DNA of 64,000 bases from Lacrimispora sp. BS-2 (GCF_040207125.1 NZ_CP157940.1:744001-808000); one strand, 5' to 3'; shown: positions 33,710 through 43,028, numbered from the stretch's first letter. Notes: generated by a model from the sequence alone, not told the origin. Translations and numbers: made by a program.

Positions 33710-35320
33710 ATGTATCGGATCATGATCGTAGACGACGAACCGCTGATTCTGGCAGGGGTCACTTCCCTTCTTAACTGGGAAGAACATCAATGTAAAATAG
33801 TGAGAAAGGTCTCTGGCGGCCGCCAGGCTCTGGCCCAGATGGAGACCCTTCGGCCGGATATTGTGATAACGGATATTGAGATGCCTGCCATGGATGGGAT
33901 CAGCTTTATGAAGGCATCTGTAGAGAACGGATATGGGGCAGCCTTTATTTTCCTGACCAATCTTGAGGAATATTCTCTGGTGAAAGAGGCCCTGCGTCTG
34001 GGAGCCGTTGATTATCTTGTGAAGCTGGAGCTTGATAAGGAGGCGTTAATCGCAGCGCTTAAAAGGGCTAAGGACAGATGCAATCTAACCCACCGCAGGA
34101 TACGGGCGATGGAAGACGGAGAGGCCACCGCAGATGAACGCATTCAGAATTATTTCAGACGTGTTTTGATTTGCGATACGGATACGCAGCCGGATGAAAG
34201 GCTGGCTTTGATGATCCGGGAGCGTTATCCGGTGCTTCTTTTGATGTTACTTCATTTTAACTACAAATTTGAGGAATTTTCCGAAAAAATTACCAGGGCA
34301 GATCAGAAGAGAATCATGAATTATGCAGAAAATATCATTCATGAAATGGTGAAGGGTTTTTTTGACAGAAGCTGTCTTCTGAGAAAGGATCAAAATGGTT
34401 TTATCCTTGTTCTTTCACTGGAGGGAATGAATGAGTATAAAGAACAGGCCGAAGCCATGAGCATCAGGTTTTGTAAGGTGATGAAGGATACTTTTGGGAT
34501 TCCCGTGTCCATTGCTGTCAGCCGGCCCGTAAGACAGGCAGAGGGGGTTCAGGATCTTCTTTACCAGGCCATGAGTGCTATGAATGATACCTATTATGAC
34601 AATTCCGGCACGATAGCTTTTTATCCGGAAAATTGTAAAGAAAATTTCAGTCACAGCAGAAGCTTTAATATTAATTTTTTGAAGAAGGAATTAACAGGCA
34701 TTATCCGTCAAAACGACCGGAAGGGCTTTTCCAATATCATGAATCAGATCATACAGCTGTTTGTCCAGTGTAAGCCATCCCGTTCACAGGCGGTAAATGC
34801 GTGTTGTAACCTTTATTGCTTTATCACATTCCTTTTGGAAGAGAGAGAGGGCCAGGACTTTCCCTATATTTTAGACGTGGCAGGGCAGTTAAACCGGCTG
34901 TTTGACTTAAACTCTGTGATTGCCTGGCTGGAGCGGTTCCGGGATCAGGTGGCAGAAGCCCTGGAGTCTTATAAGGAAAGCAGGAAGGACAAGTATATTG
35001 AGCTGGTTCTGGAGTATATACGGGAGCATTACCGGGAAAAAATAACCTTAAATCAGATGTCCGCCTTATTAAATATCAGCCAGGGACATTTAAGCTGTAT
35101 TTTTAAAAAACAGACTGGAAAAAACTTTTCAGATTACGTAACTGAGGTTAAGATTGAAAAGGCAAAGGAGCTGATAGAAACGTATCAATATATGATGTAT
35201 GAAATTTCGGATATGCTTGGTTTTGATACGCAGTACTATTTCAGCGCCGTATTTAAAAAGATCACGGGTTATACTCCAAAAGAATATGAGAGTATGACAA
35301 TAAAAAAGAGCTGCTCCTGA
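33710..35320 (+). CDS. YesN-type response regulator (CheY receiver plus AraC helix-turn-helix)
   Basis: 536 residues from ATG 33710. Receiver domain at residues 1-120 (IMIVDDEP, phospho-acceptor Asp55 in ITDIEMP, and a Lys in DYLVKLEL), a middle region (~140-410), and a C-terminal AraC-type double helix-turn-helix (~430-530, 'TLNQMSALLNISQGHLSCIF' and 'YYFSAVFKKITGYTPKEY'). Such regulators control neighbouring polysaccharide-use genes in Lachnospiraceae and Paenibacillus. Its cognate kinase next door is decayed, so it now depends on another kinase or acts constitutively. A longer frame from 33581 is kinase remnant, not regulator. Confidence 0.9.
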   Translation: MYRIMIVDDEPLILAGVTSLLNWEEHQCKIVRKVSGGRQALAQMETLRPDIVITDIEMPAMDGISFMKASVENGYGAAFIFLTNLEEYSLVKEALRLGAVDYLVKLELDKEALIAALKRAKDRCNLTHRRIRAMEDGEATADERIQNYFRRVLICDTDTQPDERLALMIRERYPVLLLMLLHFNYKFEEFSEKITRADQKRIMNYAENIIHEMVKGFFDRSCLLRKDQNGFILVLSLEGMNEYKEQAEAMSIRFCKVMKDTFGIPVSIAVSRPVRQAEGVQDLLYQAMSAMNDTYYDNSGTIAFYPENCKENFSHSRSFNINFLKKELTGIIRQNDRKGFSNIMNQIIQLFVQCKPSRSQAVNACCNLYCFITFLLEEREGQDFPYILDVAGQLNRLFDLNSVIAWLERFRDQVAEALESYKESRKDKYIELVLEYIREHYREKITLNQMSALLNISQGHLSCIFKKQTGKNFSDYVTEVKIEKAKELIETYQYMMYEISDMLGFDTQYYFSAVFKKITGYTPKEYESMTIKKSCS

Positions 35321-35390
35321 TTCAAATGTGCCTTTTTAGCTGAAACCAGCAGATACCCGCCTGTATTTGCAAAGAACGGAAGAATGGAAA

Positions 35391-35420
35391 GAAAAGGGCT
35401 GCCGCTTAAGGCGGCAGCCC
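35391..35420 (-). terminator. Terminator of the minus-strand methyltransferase (possibly bidirectional)
   Basis: Perfect 10-bp stem GGGCTGCCGC (35396-35405) / GCGGCAGCCC (35411-35420) with a 5-base loop; on the minus strand TTTTCTTT follows. The YesN gene ends on the other side, so it may serve both. Confidence 0.8.
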
Positions 35421-35454
35421 GATCTGACCAGGATTCGTCTCAATAAAACATTGG

Positions 35455-36039
35455 TCAGGAGAAGATGTAAACGGCATTAAAACGGTCGCTTCTGTAAGGG
35501 TCATAAAAACCATCGCTGATATCCCAGCCGCGAAAATCTTCCTTGGAAAACAATAAGTGCTCATCCCGGTGGGAACGCATGGGGATTTCTCCGATCAGCA
35601 CGCCTTTTTTAGCAACCCTAAGAAGCTCCTTTGTTGCTCTCTCTGCATACTCCTTATTATCAAAATAAAGATAAACGCCGTAACAGATCACTTTATCAAA
35701 GGATTTATCCTTAAAGGGCAGGTCTGCGGCTTCACCGGTCAGGACCGAATTCTGCAGAATTTCGATATGCTTTTGAACCAGGGTAGGGGAATAGTCAATG
35801 CCAACGTAATCACAGTCCAGATACTGGGCCAGGGCACCTGCGCCGCAGCCGACTTCAAGGACCCTGTCATTTTTATGTATATCCAACCGCCCGATGATCT
35901 GACGGGCAACCTCTTCCATATCCACCTTAGTGGCCTCATAGCCGTCGTATGCCAGCAGGTCCGTTACGGAGCCGTCTGCCCGGCCTTTCCGGGTCCAGAT
36001 CTGCTGCCAGGTTTCTTTTGATGCATTTTGTGTATTCAT
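35455..36039 (-). CDS. Class I SAM-dependent methyltransferase
   Basis: 194 residues. SAM-binding motif I is VLEVGCGAGAL (about residues 60-70), motif II 'DYVGIDYSP', then 'GEAADLPFKDKSFDKVICYG' with the acidic post-motif and the 'GVLIGEIP' strand. The substrate is not evident. It lies 84 bases downstream of the nucleotidyltransferase–aminotransferase fusion on the same strand, so it may methylate the amine or headgroup that enzyme makes. The ATG has AGGAGG before it. Confidence 0.85.
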   Translation of the reverse strand: MNTQNASKETWQQIWTRKGRADGSVTDLLAYDGYEATKVDMEEVARQIIGRLDIHKNDRVLEVGCGAGALAQYLDCDYVGIDYSPTLVQKHIEILQNSVLTGEAADLPFKDKSFDKVICYGVYLYFDNKEYAERATKELLRVAKKGVLIGEIPMRSHRDEHLLFSKEDFRGWDISDGFYDPYRSDRFNAVYIFS

Positions 36040-36123
36040 AATGATTACCTCCTTTTATTTTTGCGGAGGCAACAAGCCAAAGTCAAGTTCCCTTGACCCT
36101 GGCCGCTGCCCGCGGGTATTTAA

Positions 36124-37932
36124 CTAGCGTAATATATGTTTCAGCGCATCTGCCAGACGTTCGTTGTCTGCCTCTGTTCTGACTGCAATGCGGATGAATT
36201 CCCTGCTTTCCATTCCCGGCTTATGGGATAGATCCTTTACAAGAATGTTGTAACGGTTTAACAACAACTCCGCAATCTGGGAAGCGGAACAGCCATCAAT
36301 GATTTCACACATAATGAAGTTGGCCTGTGAGGGGTAAAGCTTCAACTGCCTGATGGACTCAAGGGACTGGTATAATTTTTCTCTGGTCCTTTTAAAATGC
36401 TCCAGAGCTTCCTGGTAGTCTGACTGGTATTTTTCAAAGATCTGAAGAAAATATTCTGCCAGAGAATTGATATTCCATATGGGCAGCTCTTTCCGCACCT
36501 GATCTATAATTTCAGAGTCGCTGCAGGTGAGAAGCCCCAGCCGAAGTCCGGGAACCCCGTATGACTTTGAAATGCTTTTGATTAGGACCAGGTTCTTATA
36601 CTCATCCAATATTTCCTGACACATAAGCGACGGCGATTCCTCCGCAGAGGAGAAGTCAATAAAGGATTCATCCAGAATGAATATAATATTCCTGGCCTTG
36701 CAGTATTGGGCAAGGGAAAGGACTTCCTGCTTTGGGATATAATTTCCCGTGGGATTATCCGGGTTAACTAAGACCAGTGCCTCCAGTTCCTTATCTTTGT
36801 AATAATCCATGATATCCTGGGCGGTGTATGTATAATTCGGAGTTGAAACGTTGAAGTAGACGGCATTTTGCGAACAGATCCCATATTCTTCAAAGGATGG
36901 GCGCAGAACGCCGACTGCATTTTTAAAGCTGCGGATCAAAGGCTTGATTAATTCTGCTGCTCCGTTTCCGGTGAGAATCTGGTTCCTGTCCAGACCCAGG
37001 GATTTTGCAGCCAGCAGGTTATTCACATCAAGGCCGGAGGGATAGCTGGTGGTAAGGATTTCAAAGCTGGCCTTGATCTCTCCCATGAAACGGCTGTTTG
37101 GAAAATAGGGATTAACCAGGTAACAGAAATCCAAAAGGCCGGGATACCGCCAGTAGCCGCCGAAACGTTTCGATAGCCGGGACAGCCTGCTTTGGGAATC
37201 TGTAAAAATGGATTCCGCAATGTCCAGATCCTGCTCATCGTCAATTTCATACCAGAAGCCGTTTTCCAGCCTGGTGGCTTTTAAATCGTGGTCATCTAAA
37301 AGTGAAATGACCTTTAATACCTGTTCATAATATTCATTGTTTCCCAAGGCCCTGCTGTAAGCTTCCAGAAAGGGAACATAGTGGGTTGTGGAAAAATTAC
37401 GGCTGAATTTATAGATGTTGACAGTCTTGTAGTAGGAATGAATATCCTCAAAACGGAAATCCTTCCGTGTAAGGAATTTCATTATATTGTCCTGTTTATC
37501 CAGCAGAACCACTGTCCCGTCCATCCAGCTTTCAAAATGGGCCACAAGAGCCAGATTGGGATAAGGATCATTTATGATCTGGTTCAGGACTTCCTGTTCG
37601 AAAATCAGGTCTGATTCCAGCAAAATGGTATCATCCATGAGAAGCTGGTCCTTTGCAAGATAAAGGGAGTAAATATTGTTTGTTGTTTTGTAGACCGGAT
37701 TGTCTATGTACGTGACCGGAGTGGAAAGAGGGAGAGAGGATACAAAGGATTGCAGCTCTTCGCCCTTATGGCCGGTTACTATGATGATTCGGTTCAAATG
37801 GCAGTGATCCAGCTGTTTCAGCATGCGCTCGATCATAGGAACTCCATTTACGGTTATCATGCATTTCGGCTGGTTTTCAGTTAGCTTTTTTAAACGCCGT
37901 CCCATTCCGGCGGCCAGGATTATTGCCTGCAT
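36124..37932 (-). CDS. Nucleotidyltransferase–PLP aminotransferase fusion (PntC/LicC-like plus HisC/CobD-like)
   Basis: 602 residues in two enzymes. Residues 1-235 are a sugar- or choline-phosphate-type nucleotidyltransferase: AIILAAGMGRRL with the pyrophosphorylase loop, 'PKCMITVNGVPMIERML', 'ESDLIF'. Residues ~240-602 are a fold-type I aminotransferase: 'GNGAAELI', 'LVNPDNPTGNYI', 'FILDESFIDF' and the PLP Lys in SISKSYGVPGLRLGL, with a C-terminal Arg for the substrate carboxylate or phosphate. LicC and PntC make CDP-choline or CDP-aminoethylphosphonate, and some PntC proteins are fused to an aminotransferase of another class. The product here is probably a CDP-activated amino headgroup for a surface polymer or lipid; that is inference. 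Confidence 0.85.
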   Translation of the reverse strand: MQAIILAAGMGRRLKKLTENQPKCMITVNGVPMIERMLKQLDHCHLNRIIIVTGHKGEELQSFVSSLPLSTPVTYIDNPVYKTTNNIYSLYLAKDQLLMDDTILLESDLIFEQEVLNQIINDPYPNLALVAHFESWMDGTVVLLDKQDNIMKFLTRKDFRFEDIHSYYKTVNIYKFSRNFSTTHYVPFLEAYSRALGNNEYYEQVLKVISLLDDHDLKATRLENGFWYEIDDEQDLDIAESIFTDSQSRLSRLSKRFGGYWRYPGLLDFCYLVNPYFPNSRFMGEIKASFEILTTSYPSGLDVNNLLAAKSLGLDRNQILTGNGAAELIKPLIRSFKNAVGVLRPSFEEYGICSQNAVYFNVSTPNYTYTAQDIMDYYKDKELEALVLVNPDNPTGNYIPKQEVLSLAQYCKARNIIFILDESFIDFSSAEESPSLMCQEILDEYKNLVLIKSISKSYGVPGLRLGLLTCSDSEIIDQVRKELPIWNINSLAEYFLQIFEKYQSDYQEALEHFKRTREKLYQSLESIRQLKLYPSQANFIMCEIIDGCSASQIAELLLNRYNILVKDLSHKPGMESREFIRIAVRTEADNERLADALKHILR

Positions 37933-38105
37933 AATACACTCCTTTGTTCAAAAATGTAATATTTTATAAATTAATGAACATAATACCAGTTTGCTAATGA
38001 TCTGTCAATAGATTTGAAATAAAAAAATAATAAGAGTTCCCCTTTTTAGCTGTAACAGTTGATATCCGGTTACTCTTGGTTTATCATTGTAATATCTGTT
38101 TCGAT

Positions 38106-38111
38106 TATAAT
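38106..38111 (+). promoter_or_regulatory. -10 box of the acetyltransferase gene
   Basis: TATAAT 25 bases before the ATG at 38136; no good -35 box at 16-18 bases. The 200-base AT-rich region between this gene and the divergent fusion gene holds both promoters. Confidence 0.4.
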
Positions 38112-38135
38112 AAAAGATGGCGGGGTGGAAGAATC

Positions 38136-38747
38136 ATGAACCAAAAGGAAAGAATGCTGGCTGGCCTGCCTTACAAGGCATGGCTGGATGGGTTAAGCGA
38201 GGAACGAATGGCGAACAAGCTTAAGATTTACCAGTATAATCAGCTGCGCCCGGATGAAGAAGAAAAAATGGAAGGGTTGATCCGCAGTATCCTTGGAAAG
38301 GCGGGAAAGGATGTTCATATGGAAGCGCCGTTTCACTGCGATTACGGTACTAATATTGAGGTAGGGGATTACTTTTTTGCAAATTATAATTGCGTGATCC
38401 TTGATGTAGGGAAGGTGATAATCGGGGACAATGTAATGTTTGCGCCCAATGTTTCTATTTATACCGCAGGCCATCCCATTCATCCGGATTCCAGAAATTC
38501 AGGATATGAATATGGGATTCCTGTGACAATAGGAAATAACGTATGGATCGGCGGCAATGTCATCATCAACCCGGGAGTTACCATAGGAAACGATGTGGTG
38601 ATCGGTGCTGGAAGCGTTGTGACAAAGGACATCCCGGACCGGGTGGTGGCCCTGGGAAATCCATGCAGAGTGGTCCGCCAGATTGTAGAGGAAGACAGGA
38701 AATATTATTATAAAAATAAGGAATTTGATGTGCAGGATTATAAATGA
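38136..38747 (+). CDS. Maltose/galactoside O-acetyltransferase family (Maa/LacA-like)
   Basis: 203 residues. N-terminal Mac domain (~5-60, 'RMLAGLPYKAWLDGLSEERM') followed by a left-handed beta-helix of hexapeptide repeats (~65-190), with catalytic His in 'YTAGHPIHP' and the acetyl-CoA loop 'IGAGSVVTKDIP'. It transfers acetyl from acetyl-CoA to a sugar hydroxyl in the cytosol. ATG 38136 is chosen since the family start MNQKERMLAG follows and GGGGTGGAAG stands before it. Confidence 0.9.
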   Translation: MNQKERMLAGLPYKAWLDGLSEERMANKLKIYQYNQLRPDEEEKMEGLIRSILGKAGKDVHMEAPFHCDYGTNIEVGDYFFANYNCVILDVGKVIIGDNVMFAPNVSIYTAGHPIHPDSRNSGYEYGIPVTIGNNVWIGGNVIINPGVTIGNDVVIGAGSVVTKDIPDRVVALGNPCRVVRQIVEEDRKYYYKNKEFDVQDYK

Positions 38748-38876
38748 TCCCGGCTTGAGCCATGCCGTCAAAATTTATACAGGTATTTTGTTTCAGAATA
38801 TAATAATATTTTACCAATAGCGTATACTAACCTGAAAGGAACCAGGGAAGAAAATTCATGAAAGGAGACGGTGTGG

Positions 38877-39098
38877 ATGAAAGGGATGTGTGATTGCGCC
38901 GATGCATTTGTCCAGAAATGCAGCATAAAGGATTTTGCACTATTAAAGATATGCCTGTGTGCGGTAGGGGTCATGGTTGGATTATTGATCCCGGAAAAGA
39001 AGAGAAAAATGCCTCTTATGGCAGCAGGTTTAGTTTTCGTATTCAGCTATATTTTATTAATGGCGAAATTTGTGAAGGTTTGTATGGAAGAAGGTTAG
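38877..39098 (+). CDS. Small two-helix membrane protein
   Basis: 73 residues with two hydrophobic segments (about 25-41 and 49-65). Proteins of this pattern ('DFALLKICLCAVGVMVGLLIP' region, then Lys-rich turn) are frequent in Lachnospiraceae and are often labelled 'permease of phosphate ABC transporter' without evidence. AAAGGAG at 9 bases favours the ATG at 38877 over GTG 38871. Function unknown. Confidence 0.7.
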   Translation: MKGMCDCADAFVQKCSIKDFALLKICLCAVGVMVGLLIPEKKRKMPLMAAGLVFVFSYILLMAKFVKVCMEEG

Positions 39099-39156
39099 GG
39101 CAGCTCATAAAGGCTGCCGCAGATAAAATCTGTGTTCCGGGATATGACCGGCTGTA

Positions 39157-39200
39157 TCAGCATTTTAAGTAGGACTAAATGCTGATGCAGCCATTTTTTT
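39157..39200 (+). terminator. Hairpin after the small membrane protein gene
   Basis: TCAGCATTT (39157-39165) pairs with AAATGCTGA (39177-39185); a seven-U run follows at 39194. A second short hairpin GGCAGC/GCTGCC lies at 39099-39118. Confidence 0.5.
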
Positions 39201-39304
39201 GTCTTAATTTCAGTGGGAAAATGTGCCCGGAAATAATCATGCCATGCTTTAACTGATGATGATCCATGATCTCTTTCTAATAAAAAATAAAAAAATTAAA
39301 CTAT

Positions 39305-39346
39305 GTTGTAATAACAACGGACATAAATTCTTTCCAATGGTATCCT
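39305..39346 (+). promoter_or_regulatory. hcp promoter with FNR/HcpR-like activator palindrome
   Basis: Palindrome GTTGT-AATA-ACAAC at 39305-39318, extended -10 TGGTATCCT (TATCCT 39341-39346), no -35 box. The palindrome centre is about 41.5 bases before the expected start site, the class II activator position of CRP/FNR-family proteins. The same layout recurs before the ferredoxin gene. Confidence 0.65.
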
Positions 39347-39417
39347 TTTAAAAGAAAGCAGGAGCGCTGAAAGAATGGTGCCATGCATAGATAATATACA
39401 ATAGGAGGTAATGGAAT

Positions 39418-41049
39418 ATGAGCATGTTTTGCTATCAGTGTCAGGAGACGGCAAAAAACACAGGCTGTACCATCAAAGGTGTCTGTGGTAAGAATGAGGA
39501 GGTTGCAAAGCTTCAGGACCTGCTCGTTTATGCGGTAAAGGGGATTTCTGAAATTGTTGTAAAGACAAAAACCAATGCTGCAGAGATTCATACAATCAAT
39601 CATGAGGTACTTACAAGTCTCTTTATCACGATCACAAACGCAAACTTTGATGCGGATGCAATTGAAAAGCAGATCGTAAAGGTTCTTGGATTAAGAGACC
39701 AGCTTGCAAAGGATACAGGATACAAGGGAAACCAGGATGCAGCAGTATTTACTGTGGACTCCAGGGAATCCATGCTTTCCAAGGCTTCTTCAGTAGGCGT
39801 TCTTGCTACGGAAAATGAAGATATCCGTTCCTTAAGGGAGCTGATCATCTACGGAATCAAGGGCTTGGCTGCTTACACAGAGCATGCGTTCAACATTGGA
39901 AAAGAGGATGTGTCCATTTATTCCTTTATCTACGAAGGACTTGCTGCAACTCTTGACGACAGCCTTACAGCTGATGATCTGGTTGCCCTGACTTTAAAGA
40001 CCGGTGAATACGGAGTAAAGGGAATGGCACTTCTTGATGAGGCCAATACAACACGCTATGGAAATCCGGAAATCACTTCCGTTAATATCGGTGTCAGAAA
40101 GAACCCGGCCATTCTTATCTCCGGTCATGATCTGACAGATATGGAACAGCTTTTAGAGCAGACAAAGGGAACAGGAGTGGATGTTTATACTCATGGGGAA
40201 ATGCTTCCTGCTCACTATTATCCGGCATTTAAGAAATATGACAACTTTGTAGGCAACTACGGAAACGCCTGGTGGATGCAGGTTGGCGAGTTTGAATCCT
40301 TCCACGGACCGATTCTCTTTACCACAAACTGTATTGTTCCTCCAAAAACTCCTGAAGTTGCAGGCCGGATATTTACAACAGGCGCTGCAGGCTTCCCAGG
40401 ATGTCCTAACATTCCTGCGGATGAAAACGGAAAAAAGGATTTTTCCGCTGTCATTGAGATGGCAAAGAAGCTTCCTGCTCCGGATGAGATTGAAACAGGC
40501 AGTATTGTAGGCGGTTTCGCCCATAATCAGGTACTGGCACTTGCGGATAAGGTGGTTGATGCTGTGAAGTCCGGAGCCATTAAAAAGTTCTTTGTTATGG
40601 CAGGATGCGATGGCAGAATGAAATCCAGAGAGTACTACACAGAGTTTGCAAAGCAGCTTCCAAGCGATACCATCATTCTTACTGCCGGCTGTGCAAAATA
40701 CAGATATAATAAGCTGGAACTGGGCGACATCGGCGGAATTCCAAGAGTTCTTGATGCGGGACAGTGTAATGACTCCTATTCCCTGGCAGTCATTGCCCTG
40801 AAATTAAAAGAAGTGTTTGGCCTTGACGATATCAATGAGCTTCCTATCGCTTATAACATCGCCTGGTATGAGCAGAAAGCGGTTATCGTACTTCTTGCCC
40901 TGCTTTACTTGGGAGTAAAGAATATTCACTTAGGACCGACATTACCTGGATTCTTATCTCCAAACGTTGCCAAGGTTCTTGTTGATACATTTGGAATCGC
41001 AGGAATTGGTACCGTAGAAGATGACATTGAATTATTCATGAATGCATAA
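39418..41049 (+). CDS. hcp: Hydroxylamine reductase / hybrid cluster protein
   Basis: 543 residues, class with an N-terminal Cys4 set: Cys5, Cys8, Cys17, Cys23 ([17 protein letters not shown]) for the cubane cluster. Ligands of the hybrid Fe-S-O cluster are seen later: [12 protein letters not shown] (His/Glu region), [16 protein letters not shown] and [10 protein letters not shown]. Hcp is cytosolic and reduces NO to N2O (and hydroxylamine in vitro) in anaerobes under nitrosative stress. AGGAGGTAATG precedes the ATG. The ferredoxin downstream under a matching promoter is the likely electron donor. Confidence 0.97.
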   Translation: MSMFCYQCQETAKNTGCTIKGVCGKNEEVAKLQDLLVYAVKGISEIVVKTKTNAAEIHTINHEVLTSLFITITNANFDADAIEKQIVKVLGLRDQLAKDTGYKGNQDAAVFTVDSRESMLSKASSVGVLATENEDIRSLRELIIYGIKGLAAYTEHAFNIGKEDVSIYSFIYEGLAATLDDSLTADDLVALTLKTGEYGVKGMALLDEANTTRYGNPEITSVNIGVRKNPAILISGHDLTDMEQLLEQTKGTGVDVYTHGEMLPAHYYPAFKKYDNFVGNYGNAWWMQVGEFESFHGPILFTTNCIVPPKTPEVAGRIFTTGAAGFPGCPNIPADENGKKDFSAVIEMAKKLPAPDEIETGSIVGGFAHNQVLALADKVVDAVKSGAIKKFFVMAGCDGRMKSREYYTEFAKQLPSDTIILTAGCAKYRYNKLELGDIGGIPRVLDAGQCNDSYSLAVIALKLKEVFGLDDINELPIAYNIAWYEQKAVIVLLALLYLGVKNIHLGPTLPGFLSPNVAKVLVDTFGIAGIGTVEDDIELFMNA

Positions 41050-41073
41050 TAACCGGATACCGGCATAACAAAA

Positions 41074-41123
41074 GGGATGCTGAATTACTAACGAGAGTTG
41101 GTTTTTCAGCACCCCTGTTTTTT
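41074..41123 (+). terminator. hcp terminator
   Basis: GGGATGCTGAA (41074-41084) with TTCAGCACCCC (41105-41115), one mismatch, then a seven-U run. Confidence 0.75.
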
Positions 41124-41267
41124 ATTATCATCAAAACCAATCATTGAGACCCCATCAAATCCGTCTGCTGCGTTGTTATAATTCCATTTAAAATACAATA
41201 TCCCATTATACAATTATAGAAACTAACTCAACACTTTACAGACCATTGCTAATAAAAAATGGAAAAT

Positions 41268-41309
41268 GTTGTAACTCCAACAGACATGCAGCCAAGTCAA
41301 TGGTATTCT
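41268..41309 (+). promoter_or_regulatory. Ferredoxin-gene promoter with the same palindrome as hcp
   Basis: GTTG-TAACTC-CAAC at 41268-41281 and extended -10 TGGTATTCT (TATTCT 41304-41309). Distance from palindrome to CAATGGTAT is 30 bases, the same as at hcp, and AGACAT/GGACAT plus CAATGGTAT.CT are shared. Confidence 0.62.
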
Positions 41310-41397
41310 GAAAAAAATAAAACATATCTTTGGAAAATGGATAATTTATAAAGAAATTACCAACAATAAAGATATCTTTGGGAAAGGAGTTATTGAT

Positions 41398-41586
41398 ATG
41401 AAAGCAACGGTAGATAGAGAGGGTTGTATTGAATGCGGACTGTGTGCATCAGTCTGTCCTGAAGTATTTCGAATGGGAGATGACGGACCTGCAGAAGCAT
41501 ACGTTGATGAAGTGCCGGAATCTGCGGAGCAATCAGCAGTTGAAGCGCAGGAAGGCTGTCCTGTTTCGGTAATAACAGTAGAATAA
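41398..41586 (+). CDS. Small [4Fe-4S] ferredoxin
   Basis: 62 residues. One cluster motif, CIECGLCASVCPEVF (C-x2-C-x2-C-x3-CP), and a further Cys in GCPVSVITV near the C-terminus, as in monocluster ferredoxins. It is acidic, suited to carry electrons to Hcp. Its promoter matches that of hcp, which supports a joint role in NO detoxification. Confidence 0.93.
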   Translation: MKATVDREGCIECGLCASVCPEVFRMGDDGPAEAYVDEVPESAEQSAVEAQEGCPVSVITVE

Positions 41587-41595
41587 TCAGGAAGA

Positions 41596-41645
41596 GCGCC
41601 TCCTTCTGAGGGGAATGATCCAATCAGACGGGGGCGTTTTTTATA
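41596..41645 (+). terminator. Ferredoxin-gene terminator
   Basis: GCGCCTCC arm and GGGGGCG arm with an internal TCTGA/TCAGA pairing, then six U. Confidence 0.5.
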
Positions 41646-41759
41646 CAGCGGGGAGAAGATACAGTCCGAGGAAAACAGGCTGGGGTTTATGAGAGCGTGG
41701 GGAGAAGAAAAGTGATATGATAAGGAGAAAAGGTTTTCTGTTTCATAAGGAGGAATTCT

Positions 41760-42974
41760 ATGAGTGAATATATTAACAATCGTGAAATGAGGCAAAATGC
41801 AATAAAAGAGATCATTAAAAAGCTTCATGAAGGAAAATCAGTGGAAGATGTAAAGCAGCAGTTTGACGAGGCCTTCCATGGGGTGTCTGCTTCTGAAATT
41901 TCTGCGGCTGAGACTGCCCTGATTGCAGATGGCCTGCCGGTAGAGGAGGTGCAGAAGCTTTGTGATGTTCATGCAGCAGTTTTTAAAGGCTCTATTGAGG
42001 AAATCCACCACCCGGACGATCCAACCTTAATTCCCGGACATCCTTTGAATGTGCTGGTCGGAGAAAATAAGAAAATTGCCCATATTATTGAAAATGAAAT
42101 CCGCCCCTATCTCGTTCTGACAAAAAAGGATGATAAAGAGGAATTTTCAAAGCTTAAGGAAGGCATAAACCAACTAAAAGACTTATCCCTTCATTACGGA
42201 AAAAAGGAAAATCTGCTGTTTCCATATATGGAGAAATACGGAATCACGGCGCCTCCAAAGGTCATGTGGGGCGTGGATGATGAGATCAGAAGTCAGGTAA
42301 AAGAAATAATGGAAATCCTTAAAAAGAACGTGAAAATCGATGAACCCCTGGTGCAGAAGATAGAAAAATTACTGGATAAGATTACGGAAATGATATTTAA
42401 AGAGGAAAATATCATGGTGCCCATGCTTTTGGAGCAGCTGACCCAGGAAGAGTGGAAAACAATCGCTGATGGAAGCGGAGAAATAGGTTTCATGATTGAC
42501 CATGTGCCCCAATGGAATCCTGCCGCAGCTGATAAGGAAAAGGAGAAGACGGAGACAAAGAAGGAACCAGGTCTTATAAGACTTCCTTCCGGAGAATTTA
42601 AGGTGGAAGAGCTGACAGCTATGTTAAATACCCTTCCCTTTGACATTACCTTTGTAAACAAGGAGGATGTGGTAGGGTACTTTTCAGAAGGAAAGGAGCG
42701 GGCTTTCCCAAGAACAAGAGCCATTATCGGCAGAAATGTCTCCAACTGCCATCCACCGGCCAGTGTCCACATTGTTGAAAAGATTGTTGAGGATTTCAAA
42801 ACCGGAAGAAAAGACCAGGAAGATTTTTGGATCAAAATGGCTGGAAAGTATATTTTGATCCGCTATTATGCGGTGAGAAGCAATGAAGGGGAGTATCTTG
42901 GCGTTTTGGAGGTGACCCAGGACATAGGACCCATACAAGAGATCACCGGGGAAAAGAGGCTGCTGTCAGAATAG
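41760..42974 (+). CDS. DUF438–hemerythrin–PAS protein
   Basis: 404 residues. N-terminal DUF438 (~10-80), then a hemerythrin-like HHE domain (~95-240, 'PGHPLNVLVGENKK', 'LHYGKKENLLFPYMEK') whose His/Glu residues can bind a di-iron centre, and a C-terminal PAS domain (~285-395, 'VVGYFSEGKERAFPRTRAIIG'). Such proteins are linked to oxygen or NO sensing and Fe-S repair (compare ScdA/RIC). It follows hcp and the ferredoxin, fitting a nitrosative-stress group. AAGGAGG lies 7 bases before the ATG. Confidence 0.9.
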   Translation: MSEYINNREMRQNAIKEIIKKLHEGKSVEDVKQQFDEAFHGVSASEISAAETALIADGLPVEEVQKLCDVHAAVFKGSIEEIHHPDDPTLIPGHPLNVLVGENKKIAHIIENEIRPYLVLTKKDDKEEFSKLKEGINQLKDLSLHYGKKENLLFPYMEKYGITAPPKVMWGVDDEIRSQVKEIMEILKKNVKIDEPLVQKIEKLLDKITEMIFKEENIMVPMLLEQLTQEEWKTIADGSGEIGFMIDHVPQWNPAAADKEKEKTETKKEPGLIRLPSGEFKVEELTAMLNTLPFDITFVNKEDVVGYFSEGKERAFPRTRAIIGRNVSNCHPPASVHIVEKIVEDFKTGRKDQEDFWIKMAGKYILIRYYAVRSNEGEYLGVLEVTQDIGPIQEITGEKRLLSE

Positions 42975-42997
42975 AAAATTCATATGTATAGCCATCC

Positions 42998-43028
42998 GGC
43001 CAGAGGGATTTACGCTCTGGCCTTTTTT
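42998..43028 (+). terminator. Terminator after the DUF438 gene
   Basis: GGCCAGAG (42998-43005) pairs with CTCTGGCC (43015-43022), then six U. Confidence 0.88.
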
